Below are positions 30,158 to 39,481 of a DNA stretch of 64,000 nt, in pieces; positions within the stretch are counted from its first letter, which is position 1; each line of letters starts with the position of its first letter. Where the stretch lies: NCBI GenBank assembly GCA_000149225.2, contig CM000692.1, positions 1,116,001 through 1,180,000 of the forward strand, written 5' to 3'. The translations under genes and the position numbers were made by a program. A model generated the notes under the pieces. That model was not told the DNA's origin, made no database searches, and saw only the letters and a list, made by a program, of their open reading frames with translations. Origin of the DNA: Lachancea kluyveri NRRL Y-12651. Its lineage: Eukaryota > Ascomycota > Saccharomycetes > Saccharomycetales > Saccharomycetaceae.

Positions 30158-31753
30158 ATGACGAATGTCAACAACTCCAGCATGGGTAACATCTTCAAGA
30201 GCTTACACAATCCTGTGCGCACCATCTCCCAAAAGAAGGGTAGAAAGATTTCGATATCAAGACCTACCGTCCAGACCGTACCAGCTTTTTTAGCCTCCAT
30301 AAACACTTATCCTAGCGGCAAATCCTCAAACGTTATACTCGACGTTATCCAAGACTATTTGCCCAATGAATTATCAGAGAAAAATTCAAAAGGCTCAAGA
30401 TACTTGAACGTTACAAAGGGTGACATTGTTCAGTTTTTGGCCAAAGCTGAGAACAACCTGATTCTTGTGAAGCTGGTTAATCGAATCGGTGAGGGACTGG
30501 TACCGTCTAGGTGTGTTTCTGTCAATGAGTCGCTCACGCGTTCGTCTAATCCAAACTCTCCCAAGTCCTCTCACACTTCATCCCTAGATTCACTCCCCGA
30601 AACCAACGACGATTCAATAATGACTTCCAGTCTGTCTCAGGCAAGCTTAGAGTCTGCGATATCCCTGGCGTCAGAAACCCAGCCACTTTTCCAAAAAGAT
30701 TCTAAAAATTTGTACGCAGTTAAGGGTTGCAAAGTTGTCAGCATTAATTCGAGGAGCAACCGTATCTGGTATAGACTAGACTGCGAGCTCTATTCCGGGC
30801 ATAAACGATTGTTGTGCCGGTACTATCAGGACTTCTACTCTTTACAACTGGACCTTCTGGATGGCTTGAAAAGGCTTAAGCTCGACTATACGTCTTTACC
30901 CTACCTACCTGGACCAAACCGCATTGCAAGTACTGACGGCCAAAGCAGATGTGATGAATTCAATAATTACTTGGACAAACTGTTTACCTCTAAAAACATT
31001 CCTGAACACGTAAAAAACACAGTTATTCTTGACGGTTGGTTGACACCCAGGGCAGGTGATTTAATGAGAACGCCTGCGGGCTCACTTTTCAAGTTTTATG
31101 ACTCTCAGGATAGCAAATGTATGCCGTCCAGACAGAATATTCCCGAGGATAAACTCGATGACGAAGCAATACAGAGCCTGTTGACCCCAGAACCTATAAC
31201 TTTACCCAAGAGCACTCGTTCGCCCACGAATTCCCCGATCGATCCACCACTTCAACGAATTCAAAGATCTCTTTCATATTCACCTCCTCATCTATCTTAT
31301 GAGGCGGCATCTCCAAAGTTTGTATCTGGTCCAAGCACACCCTGTTTCATGTCAACATCTACTTTCAATTCTCCTCTCGAAACGAAGTCTCTAGATTTAC
31401 AACCTACAGAATCACCCATCTCTTTTTCATCAGATGATGTGATGAAGCTCAAAATATTATACAAGGATGATTGCTATGTTATCAAGTGTCATGAGTCTAT
31501 GGTAGACAGCATCGGGAAGTTACATGGTCTTGTGCGTTCCAAGTTGCAAAGCGTACTACCTACTAACCGAGGCACGTTACACATCTCTCAAAAACAGGAG
31601 AATAATGTCTTGTTACCTCTAAATGGCGAAGAAATATACCAAAAAGCCTTACGGGATTTAAAAATAGCTTGTACACACACTGCTGCCTTTGATTCTAAAA
31701 AGACGGTTGCCAAAAAATGCAATAGAAAGTTAGTCCTAGTGGTTAATGCTTAA
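30158..31753 (+). CDS. Bem1-like SH3-PX-PB1 scaffold protein
   Basis: A 531-residue scaffold related to Bem1, which links Cdc24, Cdc42 and Ste20/Cla4 at sites of polarised growth. Domains: one SH3 at about 60-123 (VIQDYLP, YLNVTKGDIVQF, GEGLVPSRCVSV); PX at about 190-300 (CRYYQDFYSLQLDLLD, LPYLPGPNR), close to the Bem1 PX phrases KRYYQDFYDLQVQLLD and MPYIPGP; a Ser/Pro linker; and a C-terminal PB1 at about 430-530 (KLKILYKDDCYVIK). S. cerevisiae Bem1 (551 residues) has two SH3 domains and lies on another chromosome (YBR200W). This is either a paralogue or, less likely, the only Bem1. The SH3 resembles the second Bem1 SH3 at its end. The ATG at 30158 follows an ACAATTCAACC leader. Confidence 0.88.
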   Translation: MTNVNNSSMGNIFKSLHNPVRTISQKKGRKISISRPTVQTVPAFLASINTYPSGKSSNVILDVIQDYLPNELSEKNSKGSRYLNVTKGDIVQFLAKAENNLILVKLVNRIGEGLVPSRCVSVNESLTRSSNPNSPKSSHTSSLDSLPETNDDSIMTSSLSQASLESAISLASETQPLFQKDSKNLYAVKGCKVVSINSRSNRIWYRLDCELYSGHKRLLCRYYQDFYSLQLDLLDGLKRLKLDYTSLPYLPGPNRIASTDGQSRCDEFNNYLDKLFTSKNIPEHVKNTVILDGWLTPRAGDLMRTPAGSLFKFYDSQDSKCMPSRQNIPEDKLDDEAIQSLLTPEPITLPKSTRSPTNSPIDPPLQRIQRSLSYSPPHLSYEAASPKFVSGPSTPCFMSTSTFNSPLETKSLDLQPTESPISFSSDDVMKLKILYKDDCYVIKCHESMVDSIGKLHGLVRSKLQSVLPTNRGTLHISQKQENNVLLPLNGEEIYQKALRDLKIACTHTAAFDSKKTVAKKCNRKLVLVVNA

Positions 31754-32064
31754 ACCAAAAGAAATTGATGTTTTAGTTTTGATTTTTCTCCCTTTCCTTT
31801 TTTTTTTCTCTCTTTTTTTGGATATATGTGTTTATATAAGGATTATTATAATATTAATGGTAGGAAGGAAACCAGTAATCTCCGTTGCTAGTATTGAAGG
31901 TTGTTTTGTATAAACCACCACTCTACTATCACGTTGTTCGTACACTGTGGATCGCTTTGGACGAAATAACTTATCCTCTTGAATAAATAACATGTAGTAA
32001 GACATTACCAACAGGTGTATGAACAAAAAAGGGATAGTTGAGAAACAACTAATAGAACGAAACA
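31754..32064. other. YUH1 upstream region
   Basis: The 311 bases begin with a long T-rich stretch (31785-31820), probably the 3' end of the Bem1-like transcript, followed by the YUH1 promoter. No other feature is seen. Confidence 0.5.
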
Positions 32065-32790
32065 ATGTCAACTACAAACAAGATACCACCATCCGTTATT
32101 CCATTGGAATCTAATCCAGACATTTTCACTAAGTTTGCTCACAGCCTGGGCCTATCTCCTGAACTTGCATTCCACGATATTTTTTCCTTAACGGAACCTG
32201 ACCTGTTGGAGTTCTTACCAAGGCCAATGAATGCTATCATTTTGCTATTTCCAATCAATGATTTTTTTGATACTGCAAAGGATTCTGACACCTCAGAATT
32301 ACCAGAAAGCGTTGCTCCCCCAGTAATCTGGTTTAAACAAACGGTTAGAAATGCTTGTGGTCTATATGCGCTACTGCATTCGTTGAGTAATAACAGAAAT
32401 TTGCTAACTAAGCATTCAATTTTGGATAAGTTTTTAGAAGCAAATAAAAGAGAAAATGGCCTCTATAATGACAATGCTACAGATGACTTTATCGTTTCTA
32501 TAAACGAACTGTACAATGAAAATTCAACGCAAGGCCAGACTGAGGTCCCTGACGCTAGTGCCGAAGTCGATTTGCATTTCATCACTTTTATTGAGCACAA
32601 GGGTAAAATTTATGAACTAGATGGAAGAAGACAGGATGGTTCGCATGTGTTGGGAGCTTCCTCTTCCTCCTCTCGAGATTTGCTTGATGAAGATTTGATA
32701 AAGGATAGAGTTTCGTGGTATATGAATAATGCTGACGAAAGTATGAAATTGAACTTTTCATTGTTAGGATTAGCACCGGCTTGGGACTAA
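32065..32790 (+). CDS. YUH1: Ubiquitin C-terminal hydrolase Yuh1
   Basis: A peptidase family C12 cysteine protease that removes small adducts from the ubiquitin C-terminus and, in yeast, processes the Nedd8 homologue Rub1. It has 241 residues (236 in S. cerevisiae). The active site is intact: Q92 and C98 in KQTVRNACGLYALLH, H171 in DLHFITFIEHKG, and D186 in YELDGR. There is no C-terminal extension, unlike the UCH37-type relative 2.6 kb downstream. It corresponds to YJR099C, though JJJ3 and YJR098C do not precede it here. Confidence 0.95.
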   Translation: MSTTNKIPPSVIPLESNPDIFTKFAHSLGLSPELAFHDIFSLTEPDLLEFLPRPMNAIILLFPINDFFDTAKDSDTSELPESVAPPVIWFKQTVRNACGLYALLHSLSNNRNLLTKHSILDKFLEANKRENGLYNDNATDDFIVSINELYNENSTQGQTEVPDASAEVDLHFITFIEHKGKIYELDGRRQDGSHVLGASSSSSRDLLDEDLIKDRVSWYMNNADESMKLNFSLLGLAPAWD

Positions 32791-32873
32791 CCACTCAAAT
32801 GTCTTCTATGATCATGAAAAAGCTCAAGAAACCGAAAAAAAAAGCGAAGAGGAAGGATAGGCACTACGTATAT

Positions 32874-34280
32874 CTATATTTGGCCCTTAATGTCAACCTT
32901 CTTCGACCTTTCAAATTGCTGGATAATGGCAGGCCTACACGCTTTTGTGTCAAGATAGATGTACTCATTTTTTTGTCCTTCGTTTTTAACCACAATGTAA
33001 CCAACCAACCCTAAGTCTTGGATGAATTTAAAGGCGTCCTCGTTATCCTTGAAGTGAAACTCCGAGACCAGAAACTGTAACTTTATCTGGTAGTAGCTTT
33101 TACAAATCGTTGCTAATGCTCTAAGTCTTTCCCTATTAATAAAAGTGTCTACGAGGCATCTAGCTGGTCCGTGAGTTCTGGAGTAAATCTTTAAAAGTTT
33201 ATGATAGTCGCCGATTAAGTGGGCTTGAGCCATTTGGAGAGCGCTTTGAATCATCGGGTCTTTATAAATATCGCGGTGCTTGGTCATCAACTTTAGCCGC
33301 AGCTCGTTGATCGAACTGTGGTTGTTCATCATTAAGTAGTAAAAAATGTTATAGCTAGTGAATTCCTCTAGATCGCTCGGTTTGATCGAGGGTATTTCAA
33401 ACAGCTGTTTCAATCTACTTTGGCATTGATTAAATTCACCGATATCACCATTTTCAAGAGCAATACGGGCATGGGTTTGATACACTTTTACAGTAAAACC
33501 GTCTTCTATAATCTGGACTCTTAAATCTTGCCTCATAGACTTGAACTGATCACATAGATACTGGTAGGCAGCTTCCTTCTTACTATATTTCTCCATCAAC
33601 ATTTTATAGGCTTTTTTCAAGACTGGTAGGGGACGCACCAAATCTGGATTAGGCTCTGAGGTTAGCCTTAAATATTTTTTTTCTAGAATCTGGCAACGTC
33701 CTACCACAGGTTTATTCTTATCGAACTTAAAATAATTTGTACTAATAGCATTAAGATCTGAATAGTTTTCGTCATGGTCATGCCTTCTTTTTTTAACGGC
33801 ATGGTCTGATGCAAACCTCTCTAACCTTTTCCTTCTCCTAGCCTCTTCAGAGTCGTTCTCAGCCGCCTGTACTTTAACGTTTTGAACAGCCGACAACTGC
33901 CTTTTAGAAGATGAAGTGGAAGAAGAGGCTTCACGATCGCAGACCAGTTGCAAAGGCGCGATGGGTGAGGTAAAAACAGGTAAATCCTGTGCCCACCAGT
34001 CGTTGACAAATTCCTTTTTCTGTGAATATGCCTTTGAAATGAGGTTCTTCATCTGGTTTTGCATTACAGATAAAAATTTCGAATCGAACTTCCTTTTTAC
34101 AGCTTCCTCGTTACAGCGTATCACGAACTCTTTAAGGCCTGGTGGGTAAACGGCTTGATCGTTTTTAGTAACCTCATTAGCCATGGAGTCTTTTCGGTTA
34201 GTGTCATTACGAACATTCTTAGATTTAGACTTCTTCTTTCCTAAGCTTAAAGGCTTCACCTGATTGTAGTTACTACTCAT
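32874..34280 (-). CDS. THP3: SAC3/GANP-domain protein Thp3 (Mni2)
   Basis: Thp3 pairs with Csn12 in transcription elongation and mRNA maturation. The ATG at 34280 (MSSNYNQVKPLSLGKKKSK) gives 468 residues, matching about 470 in S. cerevisiae. An upstream in-frame ATG at 34394 would add 38 residues and cannot be excluded. The C-terminal half carries the SAC3/GANP-PCI helices (EFTSYNIFYYLMMNNHSSIN, FKFIQDLGLVGYIV), and the middle has a KKRRHDHDENYSDLNAISTN phrase. THP3 is YPR045C in S. cerevisiae, a chromosome XVI gene lying here between chromosome X genes. It is convergent with YUH1. Confidence 0.92.
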   Translation of the reverse strand: MSSNYNQVKPLSLGKKKSKSKNVRNDTNRKDSMANEVTKNDQAVYPPGLKEFVIRCNEEAVKRKFDSKFLSVMQNQMKNLISKAYSQKKEFVNDWWAQDLPVFTSPIAPLQLVCDREASSSTSSSKRQLSAVQNVKVQAAENDSEEARRRKRLERFASDHAVKKRRHDHDENYSDLNAISTNYFKFDKNKPVVGRCQILEKKYLRLTSEPNPDLVRPLPVLKKAYKMLMEKYSKKEAAYQYLCDQFKSMRQDLRVQIIEDGFTVKVYQTHARIALENGDIGEFNQCQSRLKQLFEIPSIKPSDLEEFTSYNIFYYLMMNNHSSINELRLKLMTKHRDIYKDPMIQSALQMAQAHLIGDYHKLLKIYSRTHGPARCLVDTFINRERLRALATICKSYYQIKLQFLVSEFHFKDNEDAFKFIQDLGLVGYIVVKNEGQKNEYIYLDTKACRPAIIQQFERSKKVDIKGQI

Positions 34281-34465
34281 TAATTTATTAAAAATATAGC
34301 TCAGTAGTACCGACTCCAGATGGTTAACTAACTGTGGGGTCCTGATAAGGCACTTATAAAAGAACAGGCTTTTTTGTGAATTTTTTTTATCCATAGTAAA
34401 TCACAGTGTACGTACTATAAGGGAGGCAAGAGAAGGAAGATTAAGTGGGATAAAACCAGCAACAA

Positions 34466-35434
34466 CTAACCTCTCTTCTGATATTTGTCCTGTATACGCT
34501 TAAATGTGGTCTGCTGCGCCATAGAGATACGTTCATCAAATTCGTCCTCACTCATGGTACTAGTAACCTGTTTCAGTATCTCAAATACAAGACCGTATAA
34601 ATTCTGTCTTCTCATGGCGAGCTCCTTTGTCCAAGCTTCTCTTTTGTCTAGCTCATAATTCAACAAACCTTGGTACTCGTATTGATTAGAATCATCGAGC
34701 TGTAGCTGCTCATTCAAATACTCTATTCTGTCCCTCACAATTGAAATAACGGAAAACTTTCCATTAACACCGGACATCTTTTGGATTCTTTGTTGCAACA
34801 AAGAAATCAGATTCCTAGCAAAGTTTTCGGAATTGTTGTTGTCATTCCCGAAAGCCTGGTGGATTATGGGTACTGGTTGTAAACCATCTAGTTCATATAT
34901 ATATCCGTTATGCTGGATAAAGCTAACGAAATGAAATACCTCTTCTTGCTCGGTGCCTTTATCGTCCCCTAGTGATTCTTGGATAAAAGGGTCTGGGCAG
35001 GTGAAGGAGTTATGGACATTCCTTATCTGCTCAGAGTTGGAGATAGTTTCACCACGTAGGTCAGGATCTTGGAAGGACGAGGTAAACTCCAAAAAATTGG
35101 TTAGTGTTTCACCAAGTCTAATATCCCGATGATCACTGTGTATCGAGAGCAACATGTTTAGGACAGCCTGAGTGCCGCAAGCGTTTTGAATAGTTTGCTT
35201 TGCAAAAAACAGCGAGTTTGGATAATCAAAATCGTATGTGCCTTGAACTGGGGCGTCTTTTGAGTAATTCAGGGGATCATATTTGAAAAGAAAGATTACT
35301 CCGTATAACGATTTTGGATTCTCTGCCAATGCATCAAAGAAGGGGACATCCTCAAACTGTACACCCTCGACACCTAAATCCTTTACAAGTTGGGTGAAAA
35401 CACCAGCATCCGATTCAATAGTATTCCACGACAT
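34466..35434 (-). CDS. UCH37/UCHL5-type ubiquitin C-terminal hydrolase
   Basis: A second family C12 deubiquitinase, of the UCH37 (UCHL5; Uch2 in fission yeast) class. In other eukaryotes this class docks on the proteasome through Rpn13 and trims ubiquitin chains. The catalytic residues are intact: Q80 and C86 in AKQTIQNACGTQAVLN, H168 in EVFHFVSFIQHNG, and D183 in YELDGLQ. Their spacing nearly equals human UCH37 (C88, H164, D179). At 322 residues it has the UCH37 C-terminal extension: NYELDKREAWTKELAMRRQN resembles the ULD region, and the end is basic (FKRIQDKYQKRG). S. cerevisiae has no UCH37. It lies between THP3 and AIM25, 2.6 kb from YUH1. Confidence 0.92.
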   Translation of the reverse strand: MSWNTIESDAGVFTQLVKDLGVEGVQFEDVPFFDALAENPKSLYGVIFLFKYDPLNYSKDAPVQGTYDFDYPNSLFFAKQTIQNACGTQAVLNMLLSIHSDHRDIRLGETLTNFLEFTSSFQDPDLRGETISNSEQIRNVHNSFTCPDPFIQESLGDDKGTEQEEVFHFVSFIQHNGYIYELDGLQPVPIIHQAFGNDNNNSENFARNLISLLQQRIQKMSGVNGKFSVISIVRDRIEYLNEQLQLDDSNQYEYQGLLNYELDKREAWTKELAMRRQNLYGLVFEILKQVTSTMSEDEFDERISMAQQTTFKRIQDKYQKRG

Positions 35435-35680
35435 TGTTCAATTTGTTGCTTGGTTTTTTCCTCAAGAGTACAACACCCAAAAGCTCATTCCAACTACAAT
35501 AATGGGCCAGGAAAACGTATATTTTGTTTTGACGAAGCCCACATTACGAGGGTTTTAAATGTAGTTTCCGAGGTGAGGCGTCATGGAATACTGGAAAAAC
35601 CGTAAGGAAACCACATACGAAAAGAAAGATGAACCTGTAGTTCTCACATCAGGAGTGTTATTATATAACTTTACAAAGTT

Positions 35681-36670
35681 TTATTCATCATATCCACCGA
35701 AGCCTATTAAACCACCGCTACCGTTGGAATGCCTCGAAAAGTAATCAAAGTCAATAGACACAGCATTTGCCAACACAACTGCCCTTTGGTCTAAATTCAA
35801 AACATGATCGCTTACAATTTCTGGAGGGTAGACTCCCTTAAAGCTCTGGGTTGAATCCATTCGAACAACGTAGATACCAGTGTCTGTAAATAACTCTCTT
35901 CCTAATCCTACCCAGTTTCTGTCAACGCTACCCATGATCTTACCACTCTCATCCAACAATGGGAATTCAAAGCTCAAGAATGGTGCATCGATCTGTGAAT
36001 ATTGAGTAAATGCATTAGGAGAGTCCGAATCCCTCTGAAACAGCTCATACCGGCGGCGCCACAAGTGCCAATTTTGCACGCTTTCGCCAACCAAAGTACC
36101 TTCACTGGTACTGACAGTTTGTGGAGTGGGGAGATTGCCCCCAAACTGCGAGGAAGAAGAAATGTGCGGATTACTATAGCTTGTTTTGGCCACGCTGTTG
36201 TTAACGGCCATATCCTCTGGCAGAATAGCTTTAATATGCGAATTGATCCACGAGAATGGCCTCACAATAGTCAACAAAAGGTTTCCCCAGTTATCGAAAA
36301 CGTCAACGGTAAAAGGACGGTGCAGTTTATAAATCTGTCTCATTATGGATTTCGTGAAAGAGAAGTCTCGCTCTTGCATATACCCAATTTTGTTGCCCAA
36401 CACATCCATAATAGCATACTTGTTTGCTTGTTCAAAGCCCAAAAAAACATTCATCATTTCTATCTGTCTCTCCACTATTATGGTCGGTTCATTCAAAATC
36501 GTAGTGGCAATAGGATGGTGTTGTTGGATTATTGTAGAGGCTGGTGGGATATAGCTTTGCCCAGGTTGCGGGACCGGATATTCCAAGTCCGATTGACGAC
36601 CTACAGCCCTATTCCTAACAGCTCGAGGCAGGGGGGAATAAAATCTTTTGGACAACACCTTCTTAAACAT
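35681..36670 (-). CDS. AIM25: Mitochondrial phospholipid-scramblase-family protein Aim25
   Basis: A member of the LURAP/scramblase family whose S. cerevisiae relative (YJR100C) is mitochondrial. The ATG at 36670 gives 329 residues (327 in S. cerevisiae); the codon before it is TTG. The N-terminus MFKKVLSKRFYSPLPRAVRN is a basic amphipathic presequence. The scramblase core follows: FLGFEQANKYAIMDVLGNKI, then RPFTVDVFDNWGNLLLTIVR, and DRNWVGLGRELFTDTGIYVV. It is read in tandem with the UCH37-type gene and diverges from RSM26. Confidence 0.95.
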   Translation of the reverse strand: MFKKVLSKRFYSPLPRAVRNRAVGRQSDLEYPVPQPGQSYIPPASTIIQQHHPIATTILNEPTIIVERQIEMMNVFLGFEQANKYAIMDVLGNKIGYMQERDFSFTKSIMRQIYKLHRPFTVDVFDNWGNLLLTIVRPFSWINSHIKAILPEDMAVNNSVAKTSYSNPHISSSSQFGGNLPTPQTVSTSEGTLVGESVQNWHLWRRRYELFQRDSDSPNAFTQYSQIDAPFLSFEFPLLDESGKIMGSVDRNWVGLGRELFTDTGIYVVRMDSTQSFKGVYPPEIVSDHVLNLDQRAVVLANAVSIDFDYFSRHSNGSGGLIGFGGYDE

Positions 36671-37383
36671 CAATGAACGATTCGGATTATGGCTTATTAG
36701 AACTTGAACGGTTCAGAAAAAACCTCAATTTGACGGTTTCCTTTATTGTTTTGTAGAGAGGGAGTCTGAGCTGGCCGGAAAATTAGTAATTGCGGTAAAA
36801 ACGTATTATCCAAAATAGTGTAAGCGCATCACCACAGGTTCAACTTGAAGTTTTTGGTCGGAATGACAACTTTTAAGCTTTTTAAACCAACTTTAATGGC
36901 ACAATTTCTTAAAGACAACTACTAGATCATACTGTATGATTACAATTCTTTCAAAACTTGGAAGCCATCAGATTGAATTCCGGGTATTCTGAATTTTACG
37001 AGTTCTTAACAGCCCATAACCAATATATATATAATACCGTACGAACGAAAATACATCGGTCAATTGTCTTGATAATAACAGAAAAATAACAAAAGAAGAA
37101 GCCTGCAGTATCTAAAGGCACTGTGAGAGACCAGGTTGGTATACTGTCTACTATTTAGCGACACCCGCGGATCTAATTGTGTGTGTAGAAGTAATGTGTA
37201 CTGCTACAGGGAACAAGTCAGCAAAACGGGTCCAAATAATACATCACAATTCACGAATGGCATCTGAAAATTTTTTTCAAGCTTTTCTTACGCTTGAAGC
37301 TGTCTCAGTTCCTGAGATATAAGAAGGATATTTGATTGCAGGTAGTTAATCAATCGGTTTCTCCAACAGGAAAGACATCTGCA
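36671..37383. promoter_or_regulatory. Divergent AIM25-RSM26 promoter region
   Basis: The 713 bases serve two genes for mitochondrial proteins read outward. A TATATATATAATA stretch lies near 37023. No RNA gene or further frame is evident. Confidence 0.45.
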
Positions 37384-38142
37384 ATGTTTCGTCTGTCGTC
37401 CCACAGAGGTATACACACCGTTCCTAAGCTACCCAAGTGCACTCAATTGTCACAGCAAGGTATTCCCAATGTGTTAAGCGCTGCCGGTTTTCAGACTGCC
37501 TGGGTCAACCAGCAAAAGTTTTTATGTGACAAGTTGACGATGGCGACTACTGGATCTTCCCTAGAATCGTATGTTCCATTCCACCTTTTGTTGAATACTG
37601 CAAAAAAGCCCTTTCAATCGCACATCTTCAACCTGGCCTCCGCAGCCCATAACAACCACTTGTTTATTGAAAACATCTTGCCATCCAGCACCGCAACCCA
37701 ACCTTCCCGTATTTTCGCATCCCGGATTCAAGAACAGTTTGACTGCTCTTGGGACGAATTTAAGAAGGAAATGGTTAGTCGCGCCGAATCTGATGTTTTG
37801 GGCCAAGGATGGTTGTTTTTGGTAGAAAATAGTAATAAAGAGTTTCACATCCTGACTGTACACAACAATGGAACTCCGTATTATTTCCCACGTAACCAGT
37901 CATTCGATTTGAACAGTGCGCTTTCTTTAGAAGAATTCTCCCAGTTGAGTGCTATACAATCTCTGGTTAAAGGACAAAAAAAGATCGAAGACTGGACCAT
38001 GCCGCTAATTGCTGTGAACCTGTGGGACTATGCCTACCTACCCGATTATGGTGTTAAAGGTAGAGCCCAATACATCAAAAATGTCTTGGACAACTTAAAC
38101 TGGTCCGTTGTCAACAACAGGCTGTACACTGGCCAAAGCTGA
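37384..38142 (+). CDS. RSM26: Mitochondrial small ribosomal subunit protein mS42 (Rsm26)
   Basis: A mitoribosomal protein derived from an iron/manganese superoxide dismutase fold. The ATG at 37384 gives 252 residues (266 in S. cerevisiae); the 16 codons upstream are open but start with [22 protein letters not shown] is a mitochondrial presequence. The SOD-like parts are visible: [20 protein letters not shown] in the N-terminal domain and [20 protein letters not shown] near the C-terminus. The metal ligands of true enzymes are not all kept, as usual for this ribosomal branch. It corresponds to YJR101W. Confidence 0.93.
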   Translation: MFRLSSHRGIHTVPKLPKCTQLSQQGIPNVLSAAGFQTAWVNQQKFLCDKLTMATTGSSLESYVPFHLLLNTAKKPFQSHIFNLASAAHNNHLFIENILPSSTATQPSRIFASRIQEQFDCSWDEFKKEMVSRAESDVLGQGWLFLVENSNKEFHILTVHNNGTPYYFPRNQSFDLNSALSLEEFSQLSAIQSLVKGQKKIEDWTMPLIAVNLWDYAYLPDYGVKGRAQYIKNVLDNLNWSVVNNRLYTGQS

Positions 38143-38196
38143 GTCTTCCATCAAACAAACTATCCAAAACAAATTTTACATGTACATAGCTTATAA

Positions 38197-38754
38197 TCAA
38201 ACAACCTTCACCCCCATTATTTTCCCGTTTTCTTTCAATGTGGTGGCTCTGCCTCTTGAACATAATTTTTCTAAGCACATCTCGCACAGTTCAGGATTCA
38301 TACCACGGAACTCCCAACCTATAGATTCGTCACCTTCGAGTAACTCATAAATTGTTACGACTTGATTCAGTTTTCCTGTCGTTTCAAACCATTGCAGTAT
38401 ATTAGAACTCCATGAATCTAAATCCTTCCACAAGACGTAGTATCCGTTTTGTCTCTTGATTACTTTACCACTTTGTAACATCCTAGCCCAAATTTCCTCA
38501 ACAAAGGGTGAGGGTACGGTTCTTTGAATTTGACTGTTAAGAAATATACTTTCTTCGTTATCCCGACTATCATCCAGGGAGCCTTCTTGTACCATAATGG
38601 TTCCGTCAGATCCCATACACCATGCCCTTCTCTGCTTGGCGTATTGTACCAACAAGTCACACCATGTATCCAACTGTTGTTGCCTTATAAGAGCATTTGG
38701 CTGACGAGTATACAGCGGGGGAAATGAATATATCGGAGGCAGCTGCTTATTCAT
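38197..38754 (-). CDS. VPS25: ESCRT-II subunit Vps25
   Basis: Vps25 forms ESCRT-II with Vps22 and Vps36 and recruits Vps20 during multivesicular body sorting. It has 185 residues (202 in S. cerevisiae). The N-terminus PPIYSFPPLYTRQPN holds the PPxY-type motifs that contact Vps22/Vps36. The following winged-helix phrases include WCDLLVQYAKQRRAWCM, and the second winged helix contains GWEFRGMNPELCEMCLEKL. The ATG is at 38754. It is convergent with RSM26, as YJR101W-YJR102C. Confidence 0.95.
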   Translation of the reverse strand: MNKQLPPIYSFPPLYTRQPNALIRQQQLDTWCDLLVQYAKQRRAWCMGSDGTIMVQEGSLDDSRDNEESIFLNSQIQRTVPSPFVEEIWARMLQSGKVIKRQNGYYVLWKDLDSWSSNILQWFETTGKLNQVVTIYELLEGDESIGWEFRGMNPELCEMCLEKLCSRGRATTLKENGKIMGVKVV

Positions 38755-38902
38755 TTTACTTGTCCGCGTCTTGGATGTTTGCTACTTCTAAATATGTCGT
38801 TCATTGTTAGAGGAGCCACCGGCCACCTATTTGGATTTTCATGTCGAGCGAAGTTTAGCTTCATGTGAAAGTAACAGTGTATAAACGCACAGGCGAGTGA
38901 AA

Positions 38903-39435
38903 ATGGAACAGGAAATTGAGTTGCTCGAAGCAGAGTACGTTAGTGTTTACAATGAACTTATGGATGCTTTAGATAAATTGTACGCTATTCGAAACGATGT
39001 TAAGCCGCTGGACCCAACATTACTGGAGACAAGAAAACAGTTCCAGTCCAGTCTCACAATGACATTACCTATGCTGAAGACTGTGGCACATGGCGCTGGA
39101 AATGAAGGACACGAAAATGAGTTAGATACAAGACTTTTTAAACTGATGGAAGAAAATTACAAATTAGATAAAAACTTGGTAGAGAACGAGGAAAAACAAA
39201 ACATACTGGTCAAGGAGTTCTCCGAACTGCGGACTGAATACATAGAGTTACTCAAAGAGACTCGTGAATTAACCAGTCATTTAGAAAAGCCGAGTGAGGG
39301 CGAAAAACCAGTTGAAAGGGATCCGGCGATTGAAACCAAGAACATTGTACTGAAAGAATTAATTACTGCACTGATATTCCAAAGCGGTTACCAGGGGACT
39401 AATGAAAAAATAGACGAATGGTTAGAATATCTATG

Positions 39436-39436
<1 letters not shown>
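38903..39436 (+). CDS. MCM16: Kinetochore protein Mcm16 (CENP-H relative)
   Basis: Mcm16 belongs to the Ctf3 (CENP-H/I/K) complex of the inner kinetochore. The ATG at 38903 gives 177 residues (181 in S. cerevisiae). The start MEQEIELLEAEYVSVYNELM and the later stretch LDKNLVENEEKQNILVKEF predict long coiled coils, with a conserved-looking C-terminal helix (ELITALIFQSGYQGTNEKID). It corresponds to YPR046W and stays near THP3 (YPR045C), but AIM25, RSM26 and VPS25 are interleaved. Its TGA stop runs straight into a 45-base A tract. Confidence 0.9.

Positions 39437-39480
<44 letters not shown>
39436..39480. repeat. Homopolymer run of 45 A
   Basis: The final A of the MCM16 TGA codon begins an unbroken run of 45 A, followed by CAACTTCC. 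This is far longer than other A or T runs in the window. Confidence 0.9.

Positions 39481-39481
<1 letters not shown>

Noticed and set aside
34281-34394. Longer THP3 start adding 38 residues
   Set aside because: The start at 34280 gives the family length; the extension has no known counterpart, though it is not excluded.
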